DNA of 64,000 nucleotides from Heliocybe sulcata (taxonomy: Eukaryota > Basidiomycota > Agaricomycetes > Gloeophyllales > Gloeophyllaceae): the NCBI GenBank assembly GCA_004369045.1, contig ML213515.1, positions 436,401-500,400 of the forward strand, written 5' to 3'. A program made the position numbers and the translations under genes. This document shows positions 34,055 through 45,655 of the stretch, piece after piece; the stretch's first letter is position 1, and each line of letters begins with the position of its first letter. The notes under the pieces are model-generated. The model had not been told where the DNA came from. It saw only the letters and a list, made by a program, of their open reading frames with translations, and did not search any database.

Positions 34055-34852
34055 TGCTCGGATGAAGGCGGACGCACCTCGCTGATGTGTGGATCGTTCG
34101 AGCCGATCAATACCGGTACGTCGTCTACATACCTCTTTGTTCTATCCTACCACTGGCCGACCTCGCTACAAAGCTTGCCGTTGGGAGTCCGTGAAGAAGC
34201 CTATGCTTTGCGAAACGAATGTAGAAAATACTGATTCCTTGAAGGATGAATAGAACTCTATGTAGTGCGTCTTTCGAGCGCGAGCGTCGGTCGCCCAGAG
34301 TGCCGTACAGAAGGTCACAGATTCCCAGCTGACGCGCAGCCGATTCGACTTTCTGAGCTCTGTTCGGAAGGTAAGCCGTAGTTTAGGAACGGCAATCCTC
34401 GTATCCTCAACTTCCCTTCTCTCTTGCCGGAAAGCATTATTCAGTGAGTGCTGGATTATCGATGGGAGCCGGGGGTGAAAATGTCTCCCGCGGGTTACTC
34501 CTACTGCTTCTATAAGTTTCTAGCTTTCATCACGGCATATGCATGGAAGAGTACTTAGCTTCGAAAGACCCATCTAACCCCAACAGCGATACAATGGAGT
34601 CGCGCTTGCAAGTACAAGAGTCCGCCGGGCCGGCGCCTGCCGTCAGTCTGCGGTCGAGTCGGGAATAAGCTGAATAACCCCCATTTGTAAGTGATCCTCC
34701 CCCACTAATACTGCGACACATTGCTTACAATCCCAAGCTTGAACATACGAACGAATATCGAGAAGGCACAAAGCTTATGGGAAGGAACTCCTCGTATAAA
34801 ATGGGCATTCAATGCAGCATAATAAGTGTTGTACGAGCTCAGATCCGCGACA
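34055..34852. other. Intergenic region
   Basis: No gene recognised between the F-box gene and the NAD(P)-binding gene. A minus open frame 34721-34530 has no support. The final 100 bp are the probable promoter of the gene at 34853. Confidence 0.4.
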
Positions 34853-36346
34853 ATGACGGCAAAGACGAGCATCTTTCTGACTGGAGCGACAGGTCCGTAC
34901 GCTTTTCATCACCCATATTCTTTGCGCCATTCTAACCATCACGTGTAGGCTACCTGGGAGGCTCAGTGCTCCAGCGCCTACTTAGCCATCCCGAAGCAAG
35001 CTCGTTCGAGATCACCGCGCTTGTCCGCAGTGCTGAGAAAGCCAACTTGCTCGAGACATTCGGCGTGAAGGTCCTCTTGGGCTCGCACTCTGAGTTGGAC
35101 AAGTTGGAAGCTGCGGCGGCCTCATCGGACGTCGTCTTTGCAATTGTGCGTATGCCGCCTCTTTTATGACTGGATTGATAGCTGACCTTCAAGATGACGT
35201 CCCATGGCAGGCTGACTGCGATGACCTTCCCGCTGCTAAGGCCATCTTGAAGGGGCTTCGGAAGAGATTTACCGAGACTGGCAATGCGCCTATCCTTATC
35301 CACACGGTGGGTCCCCTTTGCATATATCACTGGTTGTTTTATACTTACGTTTCGGTCATTCTAGTCTGGGACTGGTAAGTCTCGCATCCAAACCCAGCTC
35401 ATGCATTATCTGAGACACGAGACTTACTGTTTAGGTCTCGTTGTTGATAATGCCGAGGGAAAATACGCAACTGACAATCTTTACTCGGATCTTGACATTG
35501 CCAAGATCGAAGCTCTAGACTCGAAACAACCCCACAGATGGGTTGACGAAGTCATAGCAGCAGCAGATGACGAAGGTGGATAAATCCTGGGTAGCAATCG
35601 CGATAGTTACTCATTCCACCTTTAAGGCTATGTCCGAACTCACATCATCCTGCCCTCGATGGTTTTCGGAATTGCCTCTGGCCCCCTGTTCGACAAGGGT
35701 ATCAGCAATCCACATTCGATGGGGCTACCCTGTATGCTGGCGATTGGCTGGCATAGGAGAGAAAGCGGGATGGTCGGCCCTGGAAAGAACATCTGGCCAT
35801 GCGTTGACATCGAAGACAGTATGTTGTCACCTATCGGATTGCCCCGAGTACTTGTATACTCATACTGGTATGTTCCTTTGCAGCCGCGGACCTTTACCTC
35901 ATCCTCTTTGACAAAGCGAGGAAGGACCCGAGCGTCGCTCACGGTCGCAATGGCTACTACTTTGCCGAGAACGGGCACTTTGCTTACTACGAGATTGCAC
36001 AGGTTGTAGGACAGGCATTGGTTGACTCGGGTCGAGCCACCAGCGCGGCGCCTACGCCGTTTACGAAGGATGATCTAGATAAATACTTCGCTGGAGTACG
36101 TTCTTGTTATTTCTGCCGAGCATTTCATATCTAATCACCACGGCTGCGAACTAGGCGACTTTCCTGGGCACCAACTCGTACTGTAAAGCAGAGCGGTCTC
36201 GGGCGCTCGGCTGGAAACCAATCAAGGTCAAGCAGGACTTCTTGGATAGCGTCCTACCGGAGGCATGGGCGCTGATTAAGAATGGACGGATCAACGATGC
36301 GTTCAAGATTAGAGAGGCCTTTGAGCGCTATGCGGATGTGTATTGA
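34853..36346 (+). CDS. NAD(P)-binding Rossmann protein (extended SDR/epimerase-like)
   Basis: The start at 34853 gives MTAKTSIFLTGAT, and a splice joins this to GYLGGSVLQRLLSHP, forming the GxxGxxG-type dinucleotide-binding loop of extended short-chain dehydrogenases. Next come ITALVRSAEKANLLETFGVKV and DVVFAIADCDD. Later exons carry IHTSGTGLVVDNAEGKY, VRTHIILPSMVFGIASGP and NGHFAYYEIAQVVGQAL, and the protein ends AFERYADVY at 36346. About six short introns are visible. Length (~340 aa) is normal. Fungal relatives are usually annotated NAD-dependent epimerase/dehydratase; the substrate is unknown. A truncated amidohydrolase remnant starts about 130 bp downstream. Confidence 0.85.
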
Positions 36347-36478
36347 GGCTATCTTATTGCGATCATTGAATCCGGTTACATAATACAACGCGTTGCACAG
36401 CAGGTGGGTAATCGCGACGATAATATTAATCCCATGCAGTTATTCGACTTTCGAGGTTGATCGCGACGCAGGCACCTA

Positions 36479-37161
36479 GACGTGGAGATCCCTTTGGTCG
36501 TGGAGGTTCACAGTGCCGATATCATCGCGAGGCTGATTCTGCTCGAGCAGCAGGTGAAAGCGTTGACTATCACCTGGGCGTCCGAGGCGCATATACTTGC
36601 TGCTGAGATTGCGGATGCGAATATTGGTGTCATTGTCAACCCCGCTCGGCCGTTCCCTGCGTTATGGGAGTGTGGACGGATGTGCGTTTTTTGATTGCAT
36701 GCTGCTGTCTCACATATGCACAGTCTTCCAGGACCGCCTCCGACTCATGATAGCGCCACTGTAAAACTCATCAACCATAACGTTACGGTTGGCCTCGGTA
36801 TTCAAGTGAGCATCCATCCATGCCTAAGAACATATGACTGATATTCTGCAGGAGAAATGGGATGCACGCAATTTCGCTTTCGATGTCGCATGGGTAAGTG
36901 ATAATCGCCTCCATGAAGGCATCTGACGAGAACGGACATCATCCACAGGCTGCTTTGGAAACGGGCATCGATAAGGCGCAAGCCATCGAGCCTGGATCCA
37001 CCGATGTAGAGAAGCTCCTCGGCCGAGACGTGGCAACAGAAAGGGCGCCTCAACTCGTGGCCAGGCAGGGTGGAGACATGCTTGACATTATGACGAGCAA
37101 AGTGGCCAGCAAAGTGGTAGCGGTCATCTCACTGCGGAAGAGATTGGTGCATGCGTTATAA
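36479..37161 (+). pseudogene. C-terminal remnant of an amidohydrolase (annotated CE9-like in fungi)
   Basis: Only the last ~200 residues of a normally ~900-residue amidohydrolase are present. The piece opens with HLDVEIPLVVEVHSADIIARL, then ITWASEAHILAAEIADANIGV. After an intron come LPGPPPTHDSATVKLINHNV and VGLGIQ, then EKWDARNFAFDVAWAALETG and GRDVATERAPQLVARQGGDM, ending VVAVISLRKRLVHAL at 37161. Three introns keep good borders, so the fragment decayed little after truncation. The region encoding the signal/transmembrane N-terminus and the main metal ligands is missing: only ~130 bp separate the remnant from the previous gene's stop. No in-frame ATG with context begins it. Confidence 0.7.
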
Positions 37162-37967
37162 TGCCGAAGACTCAAGCCACTCTTGTACTAGCTGCGTCTA
37201 TAGTACAAATGTGCATCATAAACTTGCAGGCAATGTACGAAACCCGGTCGACGGATCCTTGCAGGGTCTCAAGGACCGATGGTTGCTGATTCTGCCTTCT
37301 ATACTCCTTCACCATGCACTCTTTGCTCACTGAAACAACCCTTACATTTCGGCGCTCGTAACTCATCAATTGATACCGCAGTTCGAGGAGCGTACGTCAG
37401 CTACATGAGCAACCAGAGATATCGTTCGTAAATTCTTTCTTTCATTACATAAATAAGACACGATTGAACCCGACTGACGACTATCTAATGTACGGACTAA
37501 TACGCTACAATGTCAAGGCCGGGAGAGCAAGACTATACAATATAGATACGTTTACGCAGCCAAGCAGGGAACAAGAGATCGTGGAAGGAAACAAGCAACA
37601 GCAATAAACAGGGAGTCAAAGTGGACGCAGGAGCAGAGAGATAACAAGGATACTCGTCAACGAGCCGCACTAAGGTAAACAAAAGACTCGCCCGAGCATG
37701 GAGCGTCCCAGTGAATATGTACTGTAAAGCGAAGAGACCAAAGAACCAAAGCCCGAAAGCGATGCAGTCCATCAAGAGCTGATGTGAAGATTGCGAGAAA
37801 GCATTGACATGGAAGATTGTAGTGTGTGTTGTACAATAGCGGGAGCGTGTGGCAGCGACCTCCAGTACCGAACCTTGAAGCACACGTCAGCGAGCAGCAC
37901 TACGAGGCGAGGTAAGCGGACGTACTCATGATGAACACAGATAACCAGGGTACATCGACAACATAGA
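37162..37967. other. Intergenic region / 3' UTRs
   Basis: Holds no recognised gene. A minus-strand open frame (37883-37533) with a hydrophobic segment lies just downstream of the zinc-finger gene and is more likely its 3' UTR. No motif supports it as a gene. Confidence 0.35.
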
Positions 37968-40900
37968 TCACATTATGATCCCGCCCATCCCAGACCATGC
38001 ATCGGTAGGCTCAGACTTCGGGAACGCAGCCTTCAGCCGCTCCCTCTCTTCCTGCGCTTCTTGGTGCAGCTTCTGGCACTCGGCACCGCCCTCAGAACGG
38101 ACTACAGACATCATTGAGTACGGCTGGTCATGAAGGCAAGATGACCATACACTCACGATGTCGGTTGAGGGCGTCCATTCTAGCGAATTCCTTCTGGCAG
38201 CCACCGCACTTGAAGTCGCGGACACCCAGGTGAAGGGCCTCGTGCCTCTTGCAGTCATGCTGTCGCGCAAAGCTCTTCTCACATCCAGGCCACTTGCACT
38301 GGAACGGCCGATCATCCGTGTGCGACCGTAGATGTCCTAGATGCAATGGATAAGAAACAGCATGATCAAAGAAAGAAGGCTAAGAACATACCTTTGAGGT
38401 TGAACCCTCTCGTAAAGGTACTCCCACACCCAGGAATAGGGCACACGAAATTCGCCTCCCCCTTCCTCCGACGCTCACTTGCATCCTTCGTCGCATGCGT
38501 CGTCACATTCTGCTTCGCGACCGGCATCGCCCCGTTCCCGCTCTTGCCAGGGCCCACCAGCCCCAGCTCATTCCCACCCACCTCCCTCGCCAACCTACTC
38601 ACATTGCCCACGCCGTCGTCGTAACCCTCGTACCCGTCATACGAGTCGTAGCCGTTGCCGAGGGCGTTGACAGGCAGTCGCGGGCTCGCCGACGGGGACG
38701 GATACGGACTCCTCCCGCTCCTGCTCCCTGAGCTTGCTCGTCTACTATGCCCGCTTACCACGCGTCCCCCACCGCGGCCGCGCCCGCCGATGCTGGGGAG
38801 CGGTAGTTGCAGACCGCCGTTGGGGGAGGGTAGATTAAGGCTGTCGCCCCGCGTGTGATTCGGATGGAGGAACTGGCTCGGCTTCTGTTGCTGGAGGGAG
38901 ATGAATTCTTGGTGCGAGCTCGGCGGGAACATCCCCATGTTCATATTGTTCATCCCGCCGCCCATCCCCATCCCCATCCCGCCTATATCCATACCCATGT
39001 TCATCCCGCTGCCGAGCATATCATCCATGCCCATCCCCGTTCTGCGCCCGGAAGAGTAGTCCTCGCTCCGCACCATCCGGTGGCCCATCCTACTCCCACT
39101 ATCACTCTTCGCCCTCCTCAAGTTCGCCGCCCCGATCCCCATGTCGGGAGACAGGAACGCCGGACTCCCCTGGCTCTGCATCATACTCCCCACACTGCTC
39201 GACGTCGGCGGGCCATACGAGTATCCATGCGGCATACCCTGCTGCTGTGATGGATGAAGGATATTGCCAAACGAGCTATGCGTAGGCTCAGGCGAGTGTT
39301 GTGGAGAAACGTCTGACATGCGAATCGCACCGCCCCCCTGTCCCTCGCTTAAATCCAAGTCGATATCCAGATCAACCGCCGACCCGTCACCTCCCTGCTG
39401 CGGCATGTGCTGACTCATACGTGATGATGGCCCGACTCCTTGATACTGCTGTTGCTGTTGCTGCTGCTGCATATACCCACCAGCAGCCCAGATCGGCGGC
39501 CTCAAGCTCGTATCGCTCTTGCTCCGCACCCGGCTCGGGCTTTGAGGTATGAGATAATTATTTGACGACGACGCGCCGAGGTTGGACGTGTTAATACCTG
39601 ATGTTGAGGGCTGTGGCTGCGCGTCGGAGGTGTTGACAGTTAATTTCGCAGAGGCTGTCCCGGGCGACGGCTGTGTCCTGGGGAAGACGAACGCACTGCC
39701 CCCGTTAGAGGCGGTGCCGAATGGAACACTGAGACCTGTTCCCGGGTCGGAGGACGCGTCCTGCGGGGGCGTCGTCTGGGATCGCCAGGTGCCGTTGATG
39801 CTGGGGTTACCACCTGCAGGTTGCGAATAGGGTATTTGTACGTGGCCACGACACGACATGGTAACGTCGCAATGATCGTTTCAGTTTCATGTTTAGATTT
39901 GTTTGAAGGCGAATTAGGGAAGGGAGTCGGAGGAGTTTGATATATCCGGACCCAGATCAGAGATCAGCGAGCGAATCAGATCCAGAGATGGATGGGAATG
40001 GCGGGTCCAGGAAGGTCGACCGAAGAGGGAGAGAATTCAGTTAGCGCGTGATCCCCACACAACACACGGAGAAACGGAGCAAGTGAGGCAAACAAACAAG
40101 GAAACCCGACAATGCGCCAACCCGCCCCCGCACCGCTTCGGGCTATGCACCAGTGCAGACTGTCAATGTCCTAAGATACACGAAGATGCACATGGTAACA
40201 CGCCTCCGCGTTCACGGCTTGTTCTTGGACAAATGTCGATCCACTCCGAGAATGAAGCAAATCAGTCCATACTCCGTGAAGTGACCTCAGGTCACACAGG
40301 AGCTGGCATGTCAGATTAACCCTTCATGCCTTCCACGCCACAAACAGGCAGCGAACGGCCGGGGCGCGCGGATGCGGACATGGAACACAACGAACCACGA
40401 ATCATAAAACTGAAAACAGACACTCACCCTTGCTCAAGCTCTCAAGCGTTTCCTGGAATCCGTTCACGACCGCACCGACTCCACCTCCGCTAACTGGTGT
40501 CGCTGGAACGATATGCAATTGCGGTCCGCCCATGCCACCGCCCTCGCCGTCGGGCGCGTTAATCGTCGGCATTCCCAAGCCAGTCGGCATATTGGGCGAT
40601 TGGTCCGGAATCAGTAATTGGGGCGGGCTCTGTGGCTTGTTGGGTGGGGGAGATGGGCGCTGGTCGTACAGTGTGTTCTGCTGGAATGAGTCGAATTGCT
40701 GGTGATGGTGTCCCTGCGACGAGACTGACGAGGCCCGACTGCGGTTTCCGTCGCCGTATGATGACGCGGGCGAAGAGTGGTCGTATGAATGCGGGGAGCC
40801 CTGGTCCATGGGCGGGGTCACTGCGACCGACACGCCGCTCGGATCTCCATTATCGAGGGAGCTACCGAACTCGGCTCCAAAGGAGAGCAGGAGTCCTCCA

Positions 40901-41301
40901 TTGCCGCCGGGACCATCGTAATCGTTCGGGTCATACTCCTGGTAGACGCCCGCGTCGGGGCCCTCGACAGTGATGCCTACACCAGAGTCCATGCCCTCAA
41001 AGAGCGCACCGCTGCCCGACCCAGCGCCGTGCATGAATTGGAGGTCGAGATTGAGGTCGTTGGGGTCGTAGGAGAGATCCGAGTGGGCGTCGCTGTAGGG
41101 GGAGTTCTGATACGAACCGTTGTAGGAGGGTGTGTGGGGAAAGTGATGGGCGCTCGGGCTGTTTGGCGTCGCGTCGATGCCAGAGAAGTCGTAAGGGTCG
41201 TACGGCGGAAATGCAGACTGGGTGGGTGGCGGAGAGTGCATGTCTGATATATATTGCTCCTGCTGGATGAGCACCCCGGCGTCGAGCACCCCCGCGTCCA
41301 T
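37968..41301 (-). CDS. CRZ1: C2H2 zinc-finger transcription factor, Crz1/CrzA-like
   Basis: Likely calcineurin-responsive regulator shuttling to the nucleus under Ca2+ or stress. Exon 1 (41301-40428) starts MDAGVLDAGVLIQQEQYI and is Ser/Pro/Gly-rich, ending ESLSKG. A 614-nt intron (40427-39814) leads in frame to GGNPSINGTWRSQ. Exon 2 contains VRSKSDTSLRPP and a run of eight Gln near 39450. The DNA-binding end has three fingers: CPIPGCGSTFTRGFNLKGHLRSH, CKWPGCEKSFARQHDCKRHE.LH and CGGCQKEFARMDALNRH, followed by RSEGGAEC. FTR.(Y/F)NLK.HLR.H and FARQHD.KRHE are hallmarks of Crz1 fingers. The stop is at 37968. No clear PxIxIT calcineurin site was found by eye, so Crz1 identity rests on the fingers. 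Confidence 0.75.
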
Positions 41302-43661
41302 TACGATCGTGGCTGTAGCCTTGAAGTGGTACAGTAAGTCGGGAAGGCTGTGGCGACCGAGGCTGTGTTTGCGGGAGAGGACGCGCAGGCGACACGGACT
41401 TATGAGGAGCACTCAAAGCTTCGCGAGGGGAAGACAACGGCGGTCGCTTTGAGACTCCGATGCACGCTCAAGATGACAAAAACACCGTGATCCATTCTCC
41501 TCCTACTTTCGGCTATTTACGGCAGAATGTCGGGGGTCCTATGCAGAATATGATTAAACAATAAACTAAAGGGGCTGAACACTAGCGCGAAAGCTCGGAG
41601 GAGATGATACTACTCGTAGAAGGCAAGTTGGAGGAGAGGGCGAGGAGGCGAGGCCGGAGAGCCTACCGGAGTCGGGTCTGAAGCTCAGCACTCAGCGCTC
41701 AAAGTCCGACCACACCGACCGTTATTTTTACTCTTGCTAGATGATCATGAGAAAGGCGCCTGAGAGCAAAGATGCGAGAGGATTGACGTCTTCTCCGCAT
41801 GTCTCCCAGCCTCGCTAATTCGCTGTCCACCAGCGCTCCGTCTGCACTATGCCTGCGGCTCCGCTGTCAATCTTCCACCCGAGCTGTACACGCCGTTCAT
41901 CTGCCAAGACGTCCACACGCGTTCCGTCCACAGCCTGAGGTCCGTCGCGCACAGCTTCGACGGATCACCTCAGAAATAGCTCACATCTCGGCTAAGTTCA
42001 TGCTGATGTAGCTGGAATAGCGCTGGCGTGCTTGTGTTCGGCCGGCGCCAGCCATACTGTTCCCCGTCGACGTGATAGATGTCTACGGAGAAGGGTGATG
42101 AACATGATGGTTCGGCAGGAGCGACTCACGATTACTGTCCACGAGGATAGCGTGCTGTTGACGATGTGATATATTGCTGTTGGATCTGGAAGTGGAGAAC
42201 CTGAAAAGGACAGCTCGTCTTGTTCGCGAAAGAATGAGACCGACGTGGGTTGGGAGCTCTCTACGGTCAGAATCCCTCAGACCATCAAGCGAGGAGACGT
42301 AGATCCTGACGGGTAATCAGACGTCAGGATAGTACATCATAAAGTACTGTTGATATCAGTCTGGAGAATAATACAACTCACCTTGTTCGAGAAGATGTAC
42401 CCCCGCAATTTCGGTGGTCGAGAGACATCCCATCGAGTGGCCATTCTGGGGTCAGATAGAGAAAAGCGTGGTATATCACGGATCGCAGGCCAACGACAGA
42501 TGATGACAAGGCCCGTAATATCACAAATCAGCTCACAGTAACTGAGAAGATGGACAGAGACGGGATGGACAGCCGTATGCAGCGGCTCCGATTAAGATCC
42601 TGCACCGCGCTAGTGTATATCTCGGAAATAAGCACCTAATCCTGTACCGAGAGCTGCGATGAATACTCACTGGGTTATCATCCCACCCTGCATCGTCAGC
42701 GCAGAGGCAGGGACTTGCGCATAGGTGCTTGCAATGGCGTTGTGTCGAATACGGGAGCCGGTACCTCTGCATCTGTTCCTAATGTTCAAAGTGATGATCA
42801 GGGCGGGCAAGGGGGTGAGCCACATTATCTTGCTCGGCCGAGCCTCGATACGCGTAGACCGTTGATGATCATACCTTCGATGCATTCGAGTCGCTCATAA
42901 TTTATTAACTGAATAAGCCTTGCACAGTTCAATCACAGTATCTATACAGACGAGCCATTAATTAGTCTTAATTCCTCAGGCATAAGTAGTATTAGCCGTA
43001 CCTGACTGGGACGGTGTATTATCCATGCCCTGCCTCAATTAATCACGAGAAGAAATGAACGCATGCCCGCGACTCGTGCAAGTGAAAGTCGCTCACCTCA
43101 AATGTCCTTTAGCCGCACTGCTTGGCACGGGCATAAATCCCAATGCTGAGAGACTACCACTGCAATTACAGAGTTCTCCCGCTCTTGCCGGTGATGTCAT
43201 CATCTGAAATATTGATACGCGTAAGGTTGGCGCAAGACGCACAGCTGAAGAAGGAACGACGGGCGATCGAGAAGAAATGCGATCAATGCGGCTGTACAAC
43301 TAATACGACTCGGCTAGCTCGGCTATAATTCTGGTCAGCGAAGGCGGTACGCAGGGGAGCATATCGCCAAATACGTTGTTGACGAGCCATGCAGAACCAA
43401 AGTTGTAGAAACGTCCGAGCGACCACAAACTGTGGCATCGATGCAGGTCAACTCGGAGTCTTGCAAGGCGCAGCCCTTTTGCATTTTCCAAAGGATCAGA
43501 GTCGACTGCACGATGCGTTATCGGCGTACACATGGGCAAATAGCCGGCATACATCCCCGTTTCATGAGAAGTCGCATAATGTCGCACTCCGATGGAGAAG
43601 ATGGAGTAAAGCATAGTCTGAGTAGTAACTAGTAAACGAAGGACGGACGCAAACAAGGAGC
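41302..43661. other. Long upstream region and gene-poor interval
   Basis: 41302-41780 is the probable promoter and 5' UTR of the Crz1-like gene. From 41.8 to 43.65 kb no gene is supported. A minus open stretch (42885-42667) and short frames around 43.1-43.3 kb show no recognised motif. A minus open frame 43677-43300 ends at the palindromic insertion and is not recognised either. The interval looks like decayed or non-coding accessory DNA. Confidence 0.4.
43654..43661 (+). repeat. Left target-site duplication (caaggagc)
   Basis: Eight bases immediately outside the left end of the palindromic element, repeated exactly at 45835-45842 just outside its right end. This marks insertion with an 8-bp staggered cut. 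Confidence 0.88.
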
Positions 43662-43840
43662 CACCTGGGCTGCCCAAATGAGCGGTCTTATAATACTGGA
43701 CATACGACCCACTGACCCAGTATTGTAAGACTTAATACGCCAGGTTCCTAACTCCGGCGGAAGAGCCAGCGGAACCGCCAGCGTTAGTAACCAGAGGCCC
43801 AGCAGCACCGCCGGAGCCTCGTTGATGACTCCGGCGGTAC

Positions 43841-44326
43841 CTACGTGCGAATAAGCAAGCCGCGTGCCATCCAAATTGAGCTGTGTGGCGGGCGCTCCGG
43901 ACGGCGCGATCGGCATATCATTGTCGTTGTCGCGCACGACGTGGACGAGCATACACTGTCTGCTGGGGAGAGAAATTGATAATAAGGGTATAAAATCGTT
44001 ATATATTGCCTCCATGCATTGGAGAGGATGCACTTGGCAAATGCTTCCGCGGCTTCGCCATGACAGACGTTGTAACCCGGTATGGGACTGTGGGAAAAAC
44101 ATATGGGTATGGAAAATGGTGGTAGAATGGCTCCTAGAAAATCGCAAGAATGTCCAATAAATGGGAGGATATTTAGAGAGACTTTTGGTATATGCCTGTA
44201 TGCATTTGCAGCCCAATATCTTTCCAGGCTTCCTACACCTTCCAGAATAAGTTTATCTTCATCCTCAGCTGCAGGAATAGTGAATCGAAATTTGTGTCCC
44301 TCAGAAACATCCTGAACCACTGACAC
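43841..44326 (-). CDS. Left-arm open reading frame of the palindromic element (161 aa)
   Basis: Runs outward from the centre: MSVVQDVSEGHKFRF, then EDEDKLILEGVGSLERYWA and hydrophobic or aromatic-rich sequence, with a different character in the last ~40 residues. It is mirrored in the right arm at 45170-45655 with one residue difference. I recognise no transposase motif and no known domain. It may be a captured gene fragment or an open frame kept only because the two arms are homogenised. Confidence that it is a real protein is low. Confidence 0.25.
   Translation of the reverse strand: MSVVQDVSEGHKFRFTIPAAEDEDKLILEGVGSLERYWAANAYRHIPKVSLNILPFIGHSCDFLGAILPPFSIPICFSHSPIPGYNVCHGEAAEAFAKCILSNAWRQYITILYPYYQFLSPADSVCSSTSCATTTMICRSRRPERPPHSSIWMARGLLIRT
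43845..43959 (-). other. GC-rich exon-like island in the left arm
   Basis: Within otherwise AT-rich arm sequence, 115 bp are GC-rich and bounded on the minus strand by CAG (43962-43960) and GTAGGTA (from 43844), as a spliced exon would be. One frame reads MLVHVVRDNDNDMPIAPSGA and continues to TRLAYSH. The mirror copy is 45537-45651. It looks like a host exon captured by the element; the source gene is unknown. Confidence 0.35.
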
Positions 44327-45169
44327 TCTGTATTAACCATATTCTAATGCATCTCTACAGGTTTACTTAGTACCCCTGAGAATTATATCCACTGCATCCC
44401 CAGATACCACCTCTGCATGGTACCCCTCCTGCTACTTATGCACGCACAAGGGAGTAGTATTTAAACAATATACCACCGGATACAGCATAACTAGCTATAT
44501 AAAAGCCTTAGCTGGCCATCCAAACACCCCTAGGATATCCCCAGGCTTCAATATGATACATGCCACTCATAGTGCCTATCACAGGCACACCTCCTACCAT
44601 AGGGATGGACCCACTGAGCTTGGTGGCATAAAAACATGGTACAACACTCCCAATTTAACTATACTCAACAATAATAACTTGTCCCAGAGAATACCAGCCA
44701 TTAGTGGTACCACCATGGACAGCGAGTGCCCTCAAGAGAACGGCATTAAAGCAACAACCCAGAAACACACCACAACGACATACCAGCACAAACAAAGAAA
44801 AAGAACACACCGGACAAGTTATGAGAATTAACTATACATAAAATGAAAGTATTGTACCATATTTTCATGCCACCAAACCCAGTAGCTCCATACCTATGGC
44901 AGGAGGTGTACCTGTGATAGGCACTATGAGTGGCATGTATCATATTGAAGCATGGGGATATCCCAGGAGTGTTTGGATGGCCAGCAAAGGCTTATATATA
45001 GCTAGTAATGCTGTATCCAGTGGTATATTGTTTAAATAATACCCCCTTGTGCGTGCATAAGTAGCAGGAGGGGTACCATACAGAGGTGGTATCTGGGGAT
45101 GCAGTGGATATAATTCTCAGGGGTACTAAGTAAACCTGTAGAGATGCATTAGAATATGGTTAATACAGA

Positions 45170-45655
45170 GTGTCAGTGGTTCAGGATGTTTCTGAGGGAC
45201 ACAAATTTCGATTCACTCTTCCTGCAGCTGAGGATGAAGATAAACTTATTCTGGAAGGTGTAGGAAGCCTGGAAAGATATTGGGCTGCAAATGCATACAG
45301 GCATATACCAAAAGTCTCTCTAAATATCCTCCCATTTATTGGACATTCTTGCGATTTTCTAGGAGCCATTCTACCACCATTTTCCATACCCATATGTTTT
45401 TCCCACAGTCCCATACCGGGTTACAACGTCTGTCATGGCGAAGCCGCGGAAGCATTTGCCAAGTGCATCCTCTCCAATGCATGGAGGCAATATATAACGA
45501 TTTTATACCCTTATTATCAATTTCTCTCCCCAGCAGACAGTGTATGCTCGTCCACGTCGTGCGCGACAACGACAATGATATGCCGATCGCGCCGTCCGGA
45601 GCGCCCGCCACACAGCTCAATTTGGATGGCACGCGGCTTGCTTATTCGCACGTAG
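45170..45655 (+). CDS. Right-arm open reading frame of the palindromic element (161 aa)
   Basis: Mirror copy of the left-arm frame, reading away from the centre. It differs at one residue (FTLPAAEDED here, FTIPAAEDED on the left). No domain recognised. Since both frames are read outward from a common core, any promoter activity in the core would transcribe both; convergent read-through of the whole element would give a long hairpin RNA. Confidence 0.25.
   Translation: MSVVQDVSEGHKFRFTLPAAEDEDKLILEGVGSLERYWAANAYRHIPKVSLNILPFIGHSCDFLGAILPPFSIPICFSHSPIPGYNVCHGEAAEAFAKCILSNAWRQYITILYPYYQFLSPADSVCSSTSCATTTMICRSRRPERPPHSSIWMARGLLIRT

Noticed and set aside
38855-39250. His/Pro-rich plus-strand frame
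   Set aside because: Arises from the reverse complement of the Gly/Met repeats of the Crz1-like protein.
39440-39475. CAG/CTG-type repeat as an independent microsatellite
   Set aside because: It simply encodes the eight-glutamine run of the Crz1-like protein.
43629-44216. 195-codon minus-strand frame in the left arm of the palindrome
   Set aside because: It overlaps the 161-codon frame in another register and crosses the element end into flanking DNA, so it cannot be a native gene of the element.
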